This document shows, in pieces, positions 21,553-33,314 of a stretch of 64,000 nucleotides of DNA. Origin of the DNA: Pilatotrama ljubarskyi (lineage: Eukaryota; Basidiomycota; Agaricomycetes; Polyporales; Polyporaceae); the NCBI GenBank assembly GCA_022385805.1, contig MU277733.1:73312-137311 (forward strand), given 5' to 3'. A model generated the notes under the pieces. It was not told the origin of the DNA and did not search any database. It worked only from the letters and a program-made list of their open reading frames with translations. The position numbers and the translations under genes are program-made. The stretch's first letter is position 1; each line of letters begins with the position of its first letter.

Positions 21553-23732
21553 ATGTCCTTCGGGCTTCCCCCAACGATCCCTACCGAGTTGCAACAATAC
21601 AAGTACGTCTCGATTACATGGCCGGTTTCTCAGCGCGGAGACTGAACACGCCTGCAGCTCGTACGTCGAGGATCCGAAATGGCAGCGTAAGTTTTCTATA
21701 ATCTGGGCTGCAGGCGTCGGCATCACCGTCCTCGCTGCCGTCCCGTCCATCGTTGGTGCCCTCAGGCGCGGCCGGCTCCTCCGCGGATGGCTCTCAGGCG
21801 TCTCGGAAGACCCAAAGGGCAGGAACTACTCTCCTGCCGTAGGCGCCGACGTCGTGCCCCCCAAGTCGACACGGAGGGTCAATGGCTTGGTGGATACCGT
21901 TTGGTCGACGACTCTCTGGAGCTTACCGGGCGTCGAGCTGGACCTCGGACAGAGTGCGTGCTTTCGTCGGCGATTCTTTGCACTCGAGTGCTGAATAGTT
22001 ATATGACATAGTGATGGTCGTGGCGGCGTACCTCGTCCTCACGATCATGTGCATAACAATGCAGGTCCCGCTCATGGACAATCCCAACCGAGCTGGTGAG
22101 TGCCCGTCCCCATCTCGATTGGCCGAGGCCAAGCAGATCTAGTGAAGAACGTCCGCTCACACTGTTGTAGGCTTCATTGCACTCGCGCAGTTCCCCGTCG
22201 TTTTCCTCTTCGGCACTAAGAACTCCATCCTCTCATTACTCCTCGGCCCCGGTCACGGCTATGAGAAACTGAACTACATCCACCGTTGGGCCGGGCGCGG
22301 TATCTTCATCGGCTCCGCCGTGCACGGTGCCATATGGATCAACAACCACCTCGTCTTCGGCCTCCCGATTCTCGGCCAGCAGAAGGAGACGTCCGGTGTC
22401 GCCGCGTTCGGCGTGCTCTGCGGGCTGGTGCTCACCTCCTTCCGGCCCATCCGCCGCTTCTTTTACCAGTCGTTCTTCATCATCCAGTACGTGCTCCTTC
22501 ATCACACCGCGGTGTCAGTCGTTGACTGTTTGTGGCAGCGTGCTCGGCTATGTGGCGTTCTTCATCACCATCTGCTACCACACGACGTATGCCGTACCAT
22601 GGATTTTCCCGCCCCTGGCATTCTACGGTTTCGACATGCTCTTGCGCCTCCTCCGCTACCGCATCAAGGATGCTACTCTCGTCCCCGTCGACAACAATAT
22701 GACGCTCGTGAGTACAAGCACCCCCCTCTCTGCGTGTATCGCGAAACTCACCCATTACTTCAGATCCATGTGCACGACTGCGATAACGGCTGGGTCGCCG
22801 GCCAGCACGTCCGCCTGCGCATCTTCTTCTCCGGACGCTTCTTCGAGTCGCACCCACTCACGATCCTCAACGCCCCTGCCTCCTCCTCCTGCATTCCCGG
22901 CAACACGCTCACGCTCGCCGCACGTGTCCGCGGCGACTGGACCCGCGCGATCAACGAGTATGCGAGGGTGGAGCAGGAGCGCATCGTCACCGAGAAGGAC
23001 GAGCAGCCGGGCGCTCCTGTACAGGTCATGATCGACGGGCCCTATGGCGGCTCTAGCATCGACCTGGGCGACTATGAGAGCGTCCTGCTTGTCGCTGGTG
23101 GCGCGGGCGCGACATTCACTCTGGGTCTCCTGGACGACATCGTAGCGCGATGCGTCAAGCACGGAAGGCGTAACGGCGAGCAGACGCGCCGGATCGAGTT
23201 CGCGTGGTGCATCCGCTCGTATGGTAAGCCGACTTCGTCCTTCCGCTCCGTGCCGGATGCTCACGCTTCGTCTGCGTCAGGATGTATCCAATGGTTCGCC
23301 CCCATGCTAATGGACATCGCGAACACCGTCGCGGGCACCTCGCTCGACCTGCACGTCTCCATCTTTGTCACATGCCTCTGCAACCCCGAAGCGGTCCCGC
23401 CCATCCCCAACTCGGACGTCGTCGTCACCCGCCCATCCGTCACCGCGCTCCTCCGCGACCTCGTCACGCCGCCTTCACGCCCGCATAAGATCGACGTCGA
23501 CTCGAAGTCGATGGACAGCGAGCCGGAGGAGGGCTTGGGCTCTGCGGACGTTGAGAAGCCGTCTGTGTCGGCGAAGCTGAACTGGGTGGGCCTGGGCGGC
23601 GGCGTGGCCGTGTGTGCGGCGGGCCCGGAGTCGCTGACGCGCGAGGCGCAGAACGCGGTTGCGAGGATCAGCCTGACGAGGGGCGTCGAGCTCGGGGGGG
23701 TCGGCCTGCACACGGAGCTGTTCGCGATCTGA
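21553..23732 (+). CDS. Ferric/cupric reductase transmembrane component (FRE/NOX family)
   Basis: Membrane flavocytochrome that passes electrons from NADPH through FAD and two hemes to extracellular Fe(III) or Cu(II). Starts MSFGLPPTIPTELQQYK; eight or so exons. After two N-terminal helices (IIWAAGVGITVLAAVPSIVG; VVAAYLVLTIMCITMQVPLM) come the heme-ligand helices with paired His residues (KLNYIHRWAGRGIFIGSAVH, and IHVLGYVAFFITICYHTTY). The FAD domain has GQHVRLRIF and ESHPLTI. The NAD domain has IDGPYGG, VLLVAGGAGATFTLGLLDDI and CAAGPESLTREAQNAVAR near the C-terminus. Intron 22488-22538 or thereabouts (phase 2, FFII|HVLGYV) is well supported. It lies downstream of the Ctr and NADAR genes on the same strand, fitting reductive copper/iron uptake. 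Confidence 0.92.
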
Positions 23733-23745
23733 GCAGCAAAGAAGA

Positions 23746-23770
23746 GGGGGAGGGAGGGAGGGAGGGAGGG
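23746..23770 (+). repeat. (GGGA)n purine tract just after the reductase stop codon
   Basis: A run of five Gs followed by five GGG blocks, each separated by one A, begins 13 bases after the TGA. It is a simple-sequence repeat. Five or more G-blocks with one-base loops meet the usual G-quadruplex pattern on the sense (mRNA) strand, so it could act in 3'-end formation or mRNA stability; that is inference. Confidence 0.8.
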
Positions 23771-24399
23771 AGCATATGGCTCACAATCTTCGCTGACGCT
23801 CATGTATTGTAAGACGGATTGGTGTACATTAGGAGGACATTTGCTCAAAGGATATTCTCACAACGTGTGAAGCCGACAAAGTTCGAGACGCGAAGGTGAG
23901 ACACGCGCCATCCCATACACGTGATCGTTCCCTGTGTATGCCACTCGGAGTCGCACACGGTTCCGACGGTCACGCAGGTAATTCGACCGGCAAGCCCAGC
24001 TGATCGAGCATCCATCTGGCAGAAGCGAGCGCGGAAGCAGGAGATGACGAGGACATAGCACATTCACACGCACACAGTTTCTGATAACAAACACTGTCGG
24101 GATTTACATGGCGATACAGTCACAGTGCAACGACACGGCGTACAAAACACTGAGTGCTACAAGCCTGAGCGAGAGTTTGTCTGAGAAAATCGTAGAATTC
24201 TGCGGGAGCGCAAGAAGCTCAATATCATGAGACAGTCATGAAGAAGGTGAGGGCGCACCTTGAAGCGGTCAAAGCAAAGAGGAACGTGCTTTGGGCGCAC
24301 GAGTCGTTATAAAATAGTGAACTCAGTAGGCGGAAGCAGCACGGGCCCAGGGGTGCGCCGCGGCAACATCTGGATACCTGTCGCACGGTTGTGAAGAGA

Positions 24400-24777
24400 T
24401 CTCTCCAGGGCCTCGATGTCTGTGCAGTGCACGAACTTCGCGCCCTGGAACGTCCTGATGGCAGACTGAACCAGGCGCGGCAGTCGAAACTGGGACCCCA
24501 GAGAGCTGACATTGATGTTCGCCACGGTCAGAGGCACGCCGGTCGGCTCGCCGGCGTCATTGACTGGGAGTCGGCGGGATGGCTGCCCGAGTATTGGGAA
24601 TATACTTCTATCGAAGGCCACATCAGTCGCAACCCGTTACACCAGCAGTTCTGGGACGCAGTGCGACCTTTCGGAGCGAACGCATATCAGGATGAATTGG
24701 CGCTCGAGTTCGCCTTGTGGCTCTCCACGGGCGAGTCCCTCGTTACGGGTAATCAAGATCTCACCTGTCCCAGGTAA
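24400..24777 (+). pseudogene. Remnant of an aminoglycoside-phosphotransferase-like (APH) kinase
   Basis: Two pieces of an APH-fold small-molecule kinase lie in different frames. The first (about 24415-24475) reads VQCTNFAPWNVLMAD then stops; intact relatives have a catalytic H-x-D before L/F-A-P-x-N, and here both the His and the Asp positions are changed. The second piece, from about 24530, reads GRLAGVIDWESAGWLPEYWE (metal-binding Asp kept) and NPLHQQFWDAVRPFGANAY. A frameshift and stop lie between them with no suitable intron. No upstream N-lobe was recognised. Such kinases are abundant in Agaricomycetes; this copy looks non-functional. Confidence 0.6.
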
Positions 24778-25054
24778 GCTTCGGAACCATCGTGGCAATG
24801 CCGTGACTTCATATTCGATTGTACAGGGTCAGGAGGTTCTTTCAGAAAAGCATTCCCGGGCCCTCATCGAGTGGACATGGGGAAATATCGCGTTGACTGA
24901 CCATCACCGCCAGTGAGCCACCGGCGTGCACCTGAATGGCGAAATTGACGATGTCGTTCACGGGAGTCGCATTCGTAGTAGCAGCATGAACTGAAATGAT
25001 CCCGAACCGGTCTATTGTATGTATGCTACACAACTATGAATCTGTAAGAACTCG

Positions 25055-26725
25055 TCAAACCTGATATACAGACCCTGGAAGAGCCTCAGAGAAGCCCTCG
25101 CTACCGCCGCCATGTCGACAGGAGATACCAGCAATGCCAGATGCGCTAGTGTGAACTCCATGGAAGTCCTCCGTCCAGTCCGTAGGTAGAACGTCACGTT
25201 CCTCTTCGGAATCGTCGGTGGACATGCGAACTTCCAAGAGATCCAGCAGGAAGCGGGAGATGAGAATAGAGATGATTCTGCGTGCAGAGTTGTGCCGTCG
25301 GTCTCGGCGAGAGGTGATGCATGGAAGACGTACGCATCTCGGAAATGTGCGAACAGTGCGACGAATTCACTCGCTTCATTTCCCTGTCGGACTGTCAGTC
25401 ATCGGAGTGAGTGTACCAGAGCACACTCGTCAAGGACGAACCGTGTTGGCCAAAACAAGGGAGAGCACGTTCAGAAAGAGCGAAATCCTGAGCTTTCCAA
25501 TCAGATTATCGCATTCATGGCAGGCCGTCGGCGGGCGCAGCTGGCTTACCCGAAGCAACTGATACCTGCGAAGAGAATGGGCCTGTTCAGTCAACTCGTT
25601 CTCGCAGCATGTAGAATGCAGTGCCCACCGCTAATGAACAGGACTCCAGAGAGGGATCTACGTCCCACCATAGCATTCGGCGATTTGAGTTCAACCGCCC
25701 GGATCCCCGTTCCTTTCCAGGTCAGCACAAGCATAATGAGTTCCGAAAGGGTGATGCTGCCTCTCGAGCAGTACGAAACTGGGGGTAGTTGATGGTACGC
25801 ATGTTAGCCAATGTTCCGCGTGCACACTGAAGGACTCACAGCTTAAGGGGAACTCAGCTAACGATTAGTCGACACCATCAGATTCACTCACATGAGGGCG
25901 TAGGTTTCGATGTCTTGGGACCCTGAGTCTAGGCACCCAATCGGCGGTGCGTAGTTCGCAGCTCGCGACAATGCGAAGTACACATACTGATATATGGCAT
26001 GAATCAAACGACACATGACGCAAATGCAAGTCTGACTCACGGCATCAAAAACCGCAGGCGCCACGTTGAGGATGAAGACGATCGCGGTAACGAGTATCTT
26101 TCTGCCGGACAGTGCGTGTGCTCGAAGGCTGGCGAACACTACGAGATGCGTGAGAAATTCTGCATAGGGATCGGAGCTTCATACAGGACCACCTACGCGC
26201 CCATATCCCGTAAGGGAGTAACACCAAGACACACTCGAGGTCCGTCACGACCGCGCATCTGCGATCCATATGAGAAATATGAGGCGTCCTGAGTAGGGTG
26301 TAGCATACACCTTGGCGAGATATGTCCAATATCAGCCTAAGTATCGGGTGCAGAAAGTGTAGCCATGTCCGACGCACATGATCGTTCACTGGTGAGAACA
26401 GCGCCATGCTGACGATGTTCGCCGCTGGCCCAACTAGCCGGCCGAGGACGTACAGCACGCTCGCTACGTTCAACCTGCCGGACCACACGAAAGACCTCTC
26501 TCTATCCAGAGAGATCATCCAGTCGTACAGCATGAGGGCTATGATACAGGTGAGAGCGAGTCTGCTTTATTGTCATGACCGACGCACCTGTCGCGGAGAC
26601 TACACATAATTTCCTATAACACAGGGCGGACGAGTGAGCATTGGAGCATCGGATGGGAGACGGTCTCACGTTTGGGATAGGCCTTCGAGGACGGAAGTGT
26701 AGCTTTCGTAGCCGCCGGAAGACAT
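25055..26725 (-). CDS. DUF6533 multi-pass membrane protein, copy A
   Basis: Basidiomycete-specific family of about seven-helix membrane proteins of unknown function. Starts MSSGGYESYTSVLEGLSQT; two short introns lead in phase to ALMLYDWMISLDRERSFVW and GRLNVASVLYVLGRL, which is the DUF6533 core. Later exons encode FASLRAHALSGRKILVTAIV plus VFILNVAPAVFDA, and SILISRFLLDLLEVRMSTDD near the C-terminus, which ends SEALPGSVYQV. Several middle exon edges were not resolved, and the third and fourth helix segments look weak, so decay cannot be excluded. It is the most divergent of the four copies in the window and is separated from them by the amylase and exonuclease genes. Confidence 0.65.
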
Positions 26726-27468
26726 GGTGAGGGACGATGCACTTGACGTGGACCCTGCGATACGTCCACACCCCTCGCTTAAGTATACTGGACTAGTATT
26801 CGGATGTAGCGAGCACCGTCTTGGGTCGAGATGTTCCCGGTGATGCGTATGAGACGCACAGGCTGTCCAGCGGATGCACCGAATACCGGACGCTACTCCG
26901 AGTCGCCAGCACCAACTTCGCGATGGATGGAGATGCCGACGCAGCCACCGCCTGCATGTGCTTGGCCCACCTAGGCCACTCATCTGTGTCCGCAATGAGC
27001 ATGTGGAGGCGAGCTGGTCAAATCTTCAACAAATAATGGGCAATGTCACTGCAACCCGGCGTTATCCGCATCTCAACATTGAATGAGAACAGAGCGTACT
27101 TATCAGATGCTGAGATGGGAACGCACCTGATAACAGCGTTTCCCCGCCGACGTAGATCAGTTCCGTGGATTCGACAGTGCCCAGCACTCACTGGCAGATT
27201 GCGTGTGCTGATAAAAGGACATAGTCAAGCAGAGCCACTGCAGGAGTCGGTCAGTTTGTGCTAATGTATTCTAATGTACTCTAGTACAGTCCAGGTCGCG
27301 ATCTAGTATAAGGAGTAGGCTGTTGTCTATGTATGCATGGATGGATGTCCGTACAAGTCCACGCCCAGGCAGAACTGCTGCGTAAGGAAGCCCAGCCTCT
27401 CGGATCATGCGGCCCCGTCACTAGCGCAGTGCCACTGCCACTGCGGTCTACCGGGCATGCGACTCACC
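26726..27468. other. Intergenic region, no gene supported
   Basis: Lies between the start of DUF6533 copy A and the 3' end of the amylase gene. A short minus-strand open frame (26793-27002) contains WPRWAKHMQAVAASASPSI but shows no recognised family and no splice partners. Confidence 0.4.
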
Positions 27469-29520
27469 TCACAGGATGAGGCTCGATTGAGAAGCCCACG
27501 CGGCAAGCACGAGTGCAGCGACCACCGGTAACGAGTTCGCGGCGTCTCCTATCCAACTGTTCGCTGACGAGGCTTGGCCGCCGGTCGCCAGGTTGGAGCA
27601 TGCCGTGCCGGCCTTGCTCAGCGCCGACGTCGGCATGAGAACCTGCGACGAGAGTTCGGGCAATGTCAGTGTCCACTAACATCTACTACGACCCGGTCGT
27701 CTTCGCGCACCTGGGGGTTACCTCCGGAACCTTGGACGGTCACGCCGCCGTTGCCGTCGGCGTTCATCTTGCTACAAGTGAGGACGTCCACGAGCTCCTC
27801 GTTGGCTTGGAAGCCGGCGTCCACAACGGACCACGAGGGCGAGGAAGAGCTTCCGCCGTTCGTGAGGAGGGTCAGCATCGGGGGCTTCGATATGGCCATG
27901 GTGGACTCCGAGCCCGTCTGGAGGAATTTTACCTAACAGAACGATGTCACGTTAGCATCGACTCTGGCTATCGAAATGGATGGACGTACGGCAGTAGTCA
28001 GATAGTCGCTGTTGGCAGCGATAGCTGCCTTGCGCGCGGCGTTGAGTGTCTTCACGTGCGTCACGAGCGGCTTGTCCTCGACGTATCCGGACAGCCACAA
28101 ACTACATGGGCGGAGTGTTAGGGTAAGTGGATGAGACATACTAGCTGTACTGACGCTTCGCGGTTCGCCGGGTCGGATCCGCCCGCGTAAGACTGCTCCT
28201 GACCTGACGCCAATATGTGTTAGGCCGAGATGGGAGGGGCGGAAATGGGCGCCTACCGTAGTACAAAATCGGCACGCTGTCCTGCACGAAGGGCCAAGTT
28301 ATGGCGTTCTTTATCAACTGCGAACAAATCAGTGTGAAGGTGAGCATGAACGGCCGACTAGTGGACCACATACGGCGTTATCCTGGCATAGGGATGGGAA
28401 CCGGGGCTGATCGTGATTCTCGAGGAACGAACCAGTCATGAATTGGCCGTTCTTGTACGAACTTTGGCTCTGCTGGACGGTCGCCGCCAGGGCAGAAAGG
28501 TTTCCGCTCGTAGTCTGGAACGCAGCGACAAGGGGGAACCAAGTCGGATAGTCAAGGACACTGTCAAGCACCTCTGTGAGGAGGATCAGTCGTCTGAACT
28601 GTTAAAGGGGCGATCATGGCTTACGAGTGTAGGCTGCGACGTAGTCTGTCCTGTTATCCAGAACTTCACCAATGGTGAATACTCCCGCGGACTTTGCGAA
28701 GTCTGGCCAGAAGTCCTTGCGGACATGCTTCACGGTGTCGATACGTACGCCGTCGACGCTATAGTCGCTGACAAGGGTCGAAATCCACTTGTTCATCGTG
28801 CTGACGATGTTGTCATCCTCTGTGTTGAGGTCGACAAGCGGGACGTTCTTGTCACCGAGCCAGCACTGCTCGACCTCGGTCTGGTTGTCATAGTTGGAGA
28901 CGAAGCACTCAGAGTGGAAGTTAGACTGCGAGGAGAAAGGTTGGAAGGCTGAGTAGTTGGGAGGATCAGAGGTTCCGGCCATGTGGTTCACGACGACGTC
29001 GACCATGAGATACATCCCACGACCGTGCAGGGCAGAGCTGAGAGCTTTCAGATCATCCGCCGAGCCGAAGTGAGAGTTGAGCGAGTTGATGTCTTGCGTC
29101 CAGTACCTGCATGGAGAATGAGCTCTTCGTGCGCCCTCGCTTCCAAGGAAACACATATGACATACCCATGGAATGCCTCGCCGTATGAGGTGTTCCCTTC
29201 TACGTTCGCCACGATAGGTGAGATCCAGACCGCGTCGAAGCCCATGTTCTGTATGTAGTCCAGCTTGTTCACGATTCCTTTCCATGTGCCGCCACAGTAT
29301 TGGCGTTGGGATGTATCGCAAGAGGGACTAGAGCCGTCCGCAGTCGCGAAGCGGTCCGTGACCAGCTGTGGTCTCGCATGAACAAGCCACCTTCCCATCC
29401 GAAATCCGGGCTGGAGGTAAGAGCACGCACCTGGTAGATGGTCCTATTCCTCCATTGATCGGCAGTCGCTGCAAAGACAGATGTTGCAAGGAGGGACGTT
29501 AAAAGTGCAAGTCGCAACAT
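27469..29520 (-). CDS. Secreted GH13 alpha-amylase, probably GPI-anchored
   Basis: Endo-acting starch hydrolase. Signal peptide [17 protein letters not shown], then multiple exons giving [53 protein letters not shown], and [20 protein letters not shown]. The four GH13 regions are present: [26 protein letters not shown] (catalytic nucleophile Asp); FTIGEVLDN (acid/base Glu); and [10 protein letters not shown] (third carboxylate, with flanking His). The loop [19 protein letters not shown] is also present. The protein ends with a Ser/Gly-rich stretch, then [20 protein letters not shown] and a hydrophobic tail to the stop, a pattern expected for GPI attachment. Six or more short introns. An anchored amylase would keep starch or alpha-glucan hydrolysis at the cell wall or membrane. 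Confidence 0.92.
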
Positions 29521-30425
29521 CGTAGGGAATGTTTAAGGAGCGTGAGGATATTGCGTTGAACAGTCCGTGATGTGTACAAGTCTGCCATGCCAAGAGGGGC
29601 ATCTGTCAGCGCCCGCGAGACATTGCCATGAGAGATGGAGTGCCAGATACCTGCGCCGGATGTCAGCCCAAGAACGCGGGCTTCGGCGTTCGTTGCAGTT
29701 GTAGTGGGGAGAGAAAAGAAAGGGGGCGTTCATGTTGAGAACGGGGTTGGGCTTTATACGCCGTCGCAGCCGTCCAACGTCAACACCAAAAAGAAGCTGT
29801 GGCGCGCCGGCTGAGTGCCGATGCTCCATATATGGGCGCCTGATAACCATTCTGGGACAGGGGCGCTCCAACCGCCAGTCTGGGTGCAGACGCCGTGGCT
29901 GTTCCACGAATAATACAAGCGGTGACCCCTGGAGGGGCATGAGGGACAGAAAACTATTTTTGATCCAAATAAGAAGTAGAAATGCAACTCGTGTCGGTAC
30001 TGTAGCAGAAGACGCATTCCTTGACCAAAACGCTCCCCGTGTGTCGGAAAGCTTTACGTGCTCACGTTTGAGGCTTCCTGCTCCCCCTCATGTAAGGCCA
30101 GGTGAGAACGTACTAATAGCCTACTTGTGAGCTCTACTCTGGCGACACGACGGTACGAAAAGAGTGCGAAAGAGCGACCTGGTCTCGAGCTGAACCTACA
30201 CACCTTCCTGTTTGAGATAAGATCTGTCAGCTGCACAGCTTGATGCAGGTCTTCACTTTCTCCAAGCGCCCACCAGTTCCCGCCGCAACTTTCGCGAGGA
30301 CGTCTTCTTCCAACCTCCTAGAACCTCGTCTCCCTTGTCTCCTGCGCTGCTCAGCCTGCAGATACACTCTTCCAGAAGATCGCCAAATCGGGTCAAGACG
30401 ACTCTAATATCTTCCAGACGCCACG
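29521..30425. promoter_or_regulatory. Divergent promoter region of amylase and REX1-like genes
   Basis: Roughly 0.9 kb between start codons. On the minus strand a TATAAA lies at 29758-29753, about 235 bp before the amylase ATG. GTGGGG (29704-29709) and CTGGAG (29929-29934) fit the short SYGGRG consensus of the carbon-catabolite repressor CreA/Mig1, which would suit an amylase gene. Such short motifs are common by chance. Confidence 0.35.
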
Positions 30426-32772
30426 ATGAAGCGCGCCCAAGCCTTTTCGCCCGCTTCGCCAGGCTCAGCCGTGCCGGAATCCGTCCATGCGAATAAGAGG
30501 CAGAAAGTCGAGGTAGATAATGAGATATCGAACGCGCAGGATGAGGAGGGGTGGACAAAGGTGGAGAAGCGTAAAGCGAAGAAGCAGAAGAAGACGGAGA
30601 CCAAGCTCGGGGTGCGTACTCTGCTGCACTGTACACTGGTCGTCCTCACTCATGCCCGTCCAGGCAAACACCCCCAAGTTCATGTATGCCAAGGGAGAGA
30701 TACTCAAGCGCCGAGAAGCCGTTGGAATTAATGTGCGTGTAGCGAGTATCTCTTCTGATATGAACCCGCTGAGACTGGTATAGGACATCCGAGAACTGGT
30801 GCTCCATCTGGTTGCGGACGCACCACCTCCGAGCTGGGTCAGAGTTGAGGTATCTCTCAAGCTCACCTGGCTTCCGCAAAGTGCCTGTCGCTCAAAAATG
30901 CTTCCAGAATCACCGCTCGATCACGAAAGTGGTAGCTCTTATGATACCAGGGTTGACACCAGACATCCTCGGCCTGCCTCCTCTCCCCACGTCAGCAACG
31001 TCGAATCCCAACGTGCCTCTAGCTGTACCATTACCACCTGCACAGCCGTCAGACGACGCCTCTCCGGGAGCACCTTTTATCTCGTCCACGTTCACCTACG
31101 CATGTCCGACTCGCGCGCCGGGAGATCAGACGCGCATGCACTCCGTGCTCAACGCCTTCTTCCAAGGGCCTGTAACAGGTGAAGAGAAGAAGCGGCGGTT
31201 AACGGAGCGCCTGACCTGTGAGTCTCTCTGGTAGCCCTTCCGGGATGGTTCACTCACCTCCGGCCGGATACAGCAGAACGAGCACAGGATAAGTCTCCGA
31301 TGCGCTACCTCCTCACCGCTGAGCAGATGATCGAAAATGGATACCCCATGCCTTCATACCTCGCAGAGACCTTCGAGAAGCCGCCAGGCTGGGTGGAGAC
31401 CAAGGTTTCTGCGGTAGACACGCTGCTATCGCCCTCGACGAGCGACGCGCCGCGGATATTCGCAATGGACTGCGAGATGGTATGCTTTCTATCATCCCCC
31501 CTATCCTCCCATGGCCCAACTGAAGCGGTGGTAGTGCATGACCGACGAAGGAAAGCAGCTGGCACGCGTATGTCTCATCGATTACGCATCCGGGATTGTC
31601 GTCTACGACCAGCTTGTCAAGCCCGGAAAACCTGTCGTAGACTACCTTACACGGTAAGCGGCCGTTGCCTCGCTCTTACTGGTCCTGCTACATGCTCATC
31701 TTCACGCCGCAGCTGGTCAGGCATCACCGCAGAAGCGCTGGGTAAGGCGACAGCGACGTTCGAAGAGGTGCAAGCGCACATCGTCTCCGTCCTCTCTGCC
31801 ACTCCCACCCCAGTCCTCCTCGGCCACTCGCTCGAGTCCGACCTCAACGCGCTGAAAATTTGCCATCCCCGGTGTATCGATACCGCTATCATCTTTCACC
31901 ACCCGCGCGGACGACCTCTCAAGCCGGGGCTCGCGTGGCTCACGAAGAAGTGGTGCGGCCGCGAGATTCAGAATCGCGGTGAGGGTGGGCATGATCCAGA
32001 GGAGGACGCTCGCGCGTGCCTTGACCTGCTCAAGAAGAAGGTTGAGAACGGTACGCTCGTTTCCATTACACCGTTCACGCATGGTGGGCTCATCGCGGTG
32101 CACAGGACCCGGCTTCGGCGAGTTCAAAGTCGACATGGAGTCGATCTTCGAGCGCATGTCGAGAGCGCGAGGGGGCACGGTCAGGAGCGCGGTTGTCGAC
32201 CATGGGAACCCTGCTGCATGGCATGGGCAGAAAGCGACGACGTGCGTCGCGTGCAAATCTGACGACGAGGTGCTCGAGGGCCTGAGCAACTCGATTGAGA
32301 CGCACCAATTCCTGTTCGGGCGCTTCACGGCGCTCGCAGACGCCCGAGGATGTAAGTCGCGTTCGTGCACGCCATCGGGATCAAGTCTTGCTGATTGCGA
32401 GTTGTATTAGGGATCACAAGCAAGGCGACCGGCGACCCACCACTTGAGCCCGCGCCCCCTCCTCCCGCATCAGAGCTCTCTCCCGCCGAGCTCCGTCCCA
32501 TCTTGTCGAAGCTCGACGCCCAGCTGCGAGAACTCTACGCTGCGCTTCCTGCGCGTACTGCGCTCGTCATCTTTACGGGCCATTCGGACCCTCGGAGGAT
32601 GGCGGAGCTGAACGCGCGGAAGGCGGCTTTCGAGAGCGCGTTGCGGATGGGGAAGAACGTGGAGGAGCTCGGGAAGGAGTGCCGCTGGACGACCGCGGAT
32701 GGGCGTGAGCTCGAGGAGGAGGTCGAGAAGGCGAAGCGGGGCTTGTTGTTCTTGGGCGTAAAGGGGGTATGA
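30426..32772 (+). CDS. REX1/Rnh70-type 3'-5' RNA exonuclease (DEDDh)
   Basis: Nuclear exoribonuclease of the REXO1/Rex1p family, which trims 5S rRNA, tRNA and other RNA 3' ends. The N-terminus MKRAQAFSPASPGSA is followed by a Lys-rich likely nuclear signal (EKRKAKKQKK). Conserved family segments follow: YLLTAEQMIENGYPMPSYLA and PPGWVETKV. Exonuclease motifs: Exo I IFAMDCEMCMT (Asp, Glu); VYDQLVKPGKPVVDYLTR; WSGITAEAL; Exo II LLGHSLESDLNALKI (Asp); and Exo III HDPEEDARACLDLLKKKV (His, Asp). A C-terminal extension includes ALVIFTGHSDPRRMAELNAR, typical of fungal members. The gene has at least seven introns. It is preceded by the amylase promoter in head-to-head arrangement; the two products have no evident functional link. 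Confidence 0.92.
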
Positions 32773-33314
32773 TCGGATCGCGACCGGCGTAGCACTGTGT
32801 TGTGTGAGTCTGCCCTTTCAGAGGGTTCGTACTTGAGCATCGATACTCATGACTATCCGCAGCCGCTTCACATGGATATTTTGTTGCATCTGCTGAGTGC
32901 CGTTCGCGCTTCTCAATAATGGGTATCAAAACATCACTGGCAGGTGGCCTCGAGACTGATGTCTTTCCCAACCTGCGGTCGGCATGAGTGGGGTCCGATT
33001 CGGACAGGGAAGACTCGAAGACGGCATTCCCCTCGAACGAGGACGATCATGGTATATATCATGTGTTCATAGCTCGGGGTTACTTAACATACTACAGAGA
33101 AACAGGGAGCGTGGCGCCGTCTGTAGAAGCTTCATGACATGCGGAACGGCGTGGCTGCAGACGTATCGTCAGGCGGTGTGGGGTTGGTTGGAGCCATGAA
33201 GCGACGCTAGAACAGTCCAAAGATAGGAGTAAGGATTGCATACTTAGGTGGTGACGCTGCGGGTCACATCTCTGCGTACCAGGAAGGTCACGTATCCGAA
33301 TGCGAGATGAGCAA

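Noticed and set aside
22327..23031. 234-codon open frame in a second frame of the ferric reductase region
   Set aside because: Ser/Arg-rich shifted-frame shadow of the reductase coding sequence.
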